A stretch of DNA of 64,000 nucleotides from Tepidimonas ignava. Its GTDB lineage: Bacteria > Pseudomonadota > Gammaproteobacteria > Burkholderiales > Burkholderiaceae_C. The notes below the pieces were generated by a model. The model was given only the letters and a program-made list of their open reading frames with translations, made no database searches and was not told the origin of the DNA. The DNA is taken from NCBI RefSeq assembly GCF_004342625.1, contig NZ_SMAH01000004.1, positions 1 through 64,000 of the forward strand, in the 5' to 3' direction. A program made the translations under genes and the position numbers. How positions within the stretch are numbered: the first letter of the stretch is position 1; each line of letters opens with the position of its first letter. Shown piece after piece: positions 63,072 to 64,000 of the stretch.

Positions 63072-64000
63072 CGGGGGCACCGGTGTCGGGCGCGGCGCCG
63101 TCCCCTTGGCCGCCACCGGAGGGCTTGCGGCGGCGACGCCGGCGCTTGCGGGCCGGGGCATCTGCGCTGGCCTGCGCGTCATCGGGCGCTGGCGGCACGG
63201 CGTCGGCCGCCGGCGTGGCGGGCGCCGCCTGGGCAGGCGCGTCGTCGGCGCGCGTGCGCCGGCTCCGCGTGCCCTTGCCGGCACGCTGGGCGCGCTGCTG
63301 CTCCAGCCGCACGGCTTCGATCATGTCGCGCCGCACCGGCTCGCTGGCCTGGCTGAACGTCTCCCACCAGTGGGCCAGTTCCTCCTCGACTTCACCCACC
63401 TGCGCGCGCAGGCGCAAAAAGTCGAACCCGGCGCGAAAGCGCGGCGCCTCCACCAGCGTGAACGGCGACTGCCCGGTGCGCTTGTCGAAGCGCGGCTGCA
63501 TCATCCAGATCTCGCGCATGTCGGCGCCCAACTTGCCGCGGCCCGACACGTCGCCGATGCGCGCCTCAAACACCTCGTCCACCGCTTCGGCCAGCGCCGG
63601 AAAGGTGGGCGTGCCCGCCTGCACCCGGCGCTGCCACGCCGCACGCACGTCCTGCCACAGCACGCAGGCCAGCAAAAAGCTCGGCGCCACGGGCTTGCCC
63701 TCGGCCACACGGCGGTCGGTGTCCAGCAGCGCCGCACGCACCAACGGCTCGTCGGCACGCTCCACCACCACGTCCAACAGCGGGTAAATGCCGCGGTCCA
63801 AGCCATGGGCACGCAGCGCTTCGACGCTGGCGATGGCGTGCCCCGTTTGCAGCAATTTGAGCATTTCGTCGAACAGCCGGCTGGGCGGCACGTCGCCCAG
63901 CAGGTGCAGGTGGGCCGCCATCGGCGCGCGCGTCTTGGCGTCCAGCTTGAAGCCCAGGCGGCTCAACTTGGCCTCGAAGCGCACCGCGCGGATGATGCGC
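63064..64000 (-). CDS. pcnB: Poly(A) polymerase I, C-terminal part (runs off window)
   Basis: The gene continues past the window end, so only its C-terminal part is seen (about 310 residues). The visible part starts RIIRAVRFEAKL, the PAP/CCA-adding neck region, then the helical RNA-binding domain, and ends in a basic low-complexity tail (RKRRRRRRKPSGGG) common in bacterial PcnB. The catalytic nucleotidyltransferase domain lies outside. PcnB polyadenylates mRNA to promote decay. It is upstream of folK, as in E. coli. Confidence 0.93.
   Translation of the reverse strand, partial: RIIRAVRFEAKLSRLGFKLDAKTRAPMAAHLHLLGDVPPSRLFDEMLKLLQTGHAIASVEALRAHGLDRGIYPLLDVVVERADEPLVRAALLDTDRRVAEGKPVAPSFLLACVLWQDVRAAWQRRVQAGTPTFPALAEAVDEVFEARIGDVSGRGKLGADMREIWMMQPRFDKRTGQSPFTLVEAPRFRAGFDFLRLRAQVGEVEEELAHWWETFSQASEPVRRDMIEAVRLEQQRAQRAGKGTRSRRTRADDAPAQAAPATPAADAVPPAPDDAQASADAPARKRRRRRRKPSGGGQGDGAAPDTGAPDA

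Overview
The window is GC-rich chromosomal DNA of a betaproteobacterium, most likely Burkholderiales and close to the Comamonadaceae or Tepidimonas-type lineages. This is inferred from gene order and protein families, not from a database match. The main evidence is four conserved neighbourhoods: yqgE-ruvX-pyrR-pyrB-pyrC'; acnB, a citE-like gene, mdh and gntR next to sdhCDAB-sdhE-gltA; leuC, a small lipoprotein, leuD, leuB, asd, fimV, truA, trpF, trpB, trpA, accD; and rpoE-rseA-rseB-mucD-lepA-lepB-rnc-era-recO-pdxJ-acpS beside the fatty acid cluster. I saw no tRNA, rRNA or CRISPR array.

Layout. 1-5730 is accessory: the end of one IS5-like element, a second related element in tail-to-tail orientation with a frameshifted transposase, a lower-GC pair of surface-polysaccharide genes (glycosyltransferase and MurJ-like flippase), a classical IS5 element with a frameshifted transposase, and the broken start of a DUF4160 gene. 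5740-11274 holds a lipoprotein and the minus-strand pyrimidine operon, whose dihydroorotase homologue has lost its metal ligands. 11301-18428 holds photolyase, an AAA-ATPase/nuclease-fold gene, rubredoxin, thiD, hemL and trhP. 18555-29271 is a TCA-cycle block: acnB, a citE-like lyase and mdh on minus, then a divergent GntR regulator, sdhCDAB, sdhE and gltA on plus. 29390-41248 is leucine, aspartate-family and tryptophan biosynthesis with fimV, truA and accD. 41295-42932 is a second, inverted copy of the AAA-ATPase gene. 43057-64000 is a long, almost entirely minus-strand housekeeping block: nagZ, acpS, pdxJ, recO, era, rnc, lepB, lepA, the sigma-E module, the fab/plsX cluster, folK and pcnB, with pdxH the one plus-strand gene.

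How the genes work together. Operons are tight and often joined by ATGA overlaps (pyrR-pyrB-pyrC'-DUF475, thiD-hemL, sdhE-gltA, trpB-trpA, lepA-lepB, recO-pdxJ-acpS). The TCA genes form one metabolic unit around a GntR-family regulator whose likely operator, a perfect 12-bp palindrome, lies inside its own promoter and just upstream of the mdh promoter. Upstream of asd there is a short reading frame ending in a Thr/Ile-rich run just before its stop, arranged like an amino-acid attenuation leader; this is the most interesting candidate in the window. Several genes, including both AAA-ATPase copies, have a -10-like hexamer 6-9 bases before the ATG and no Shine-Dalgarno sequence, which suggests leaderless transcripts.
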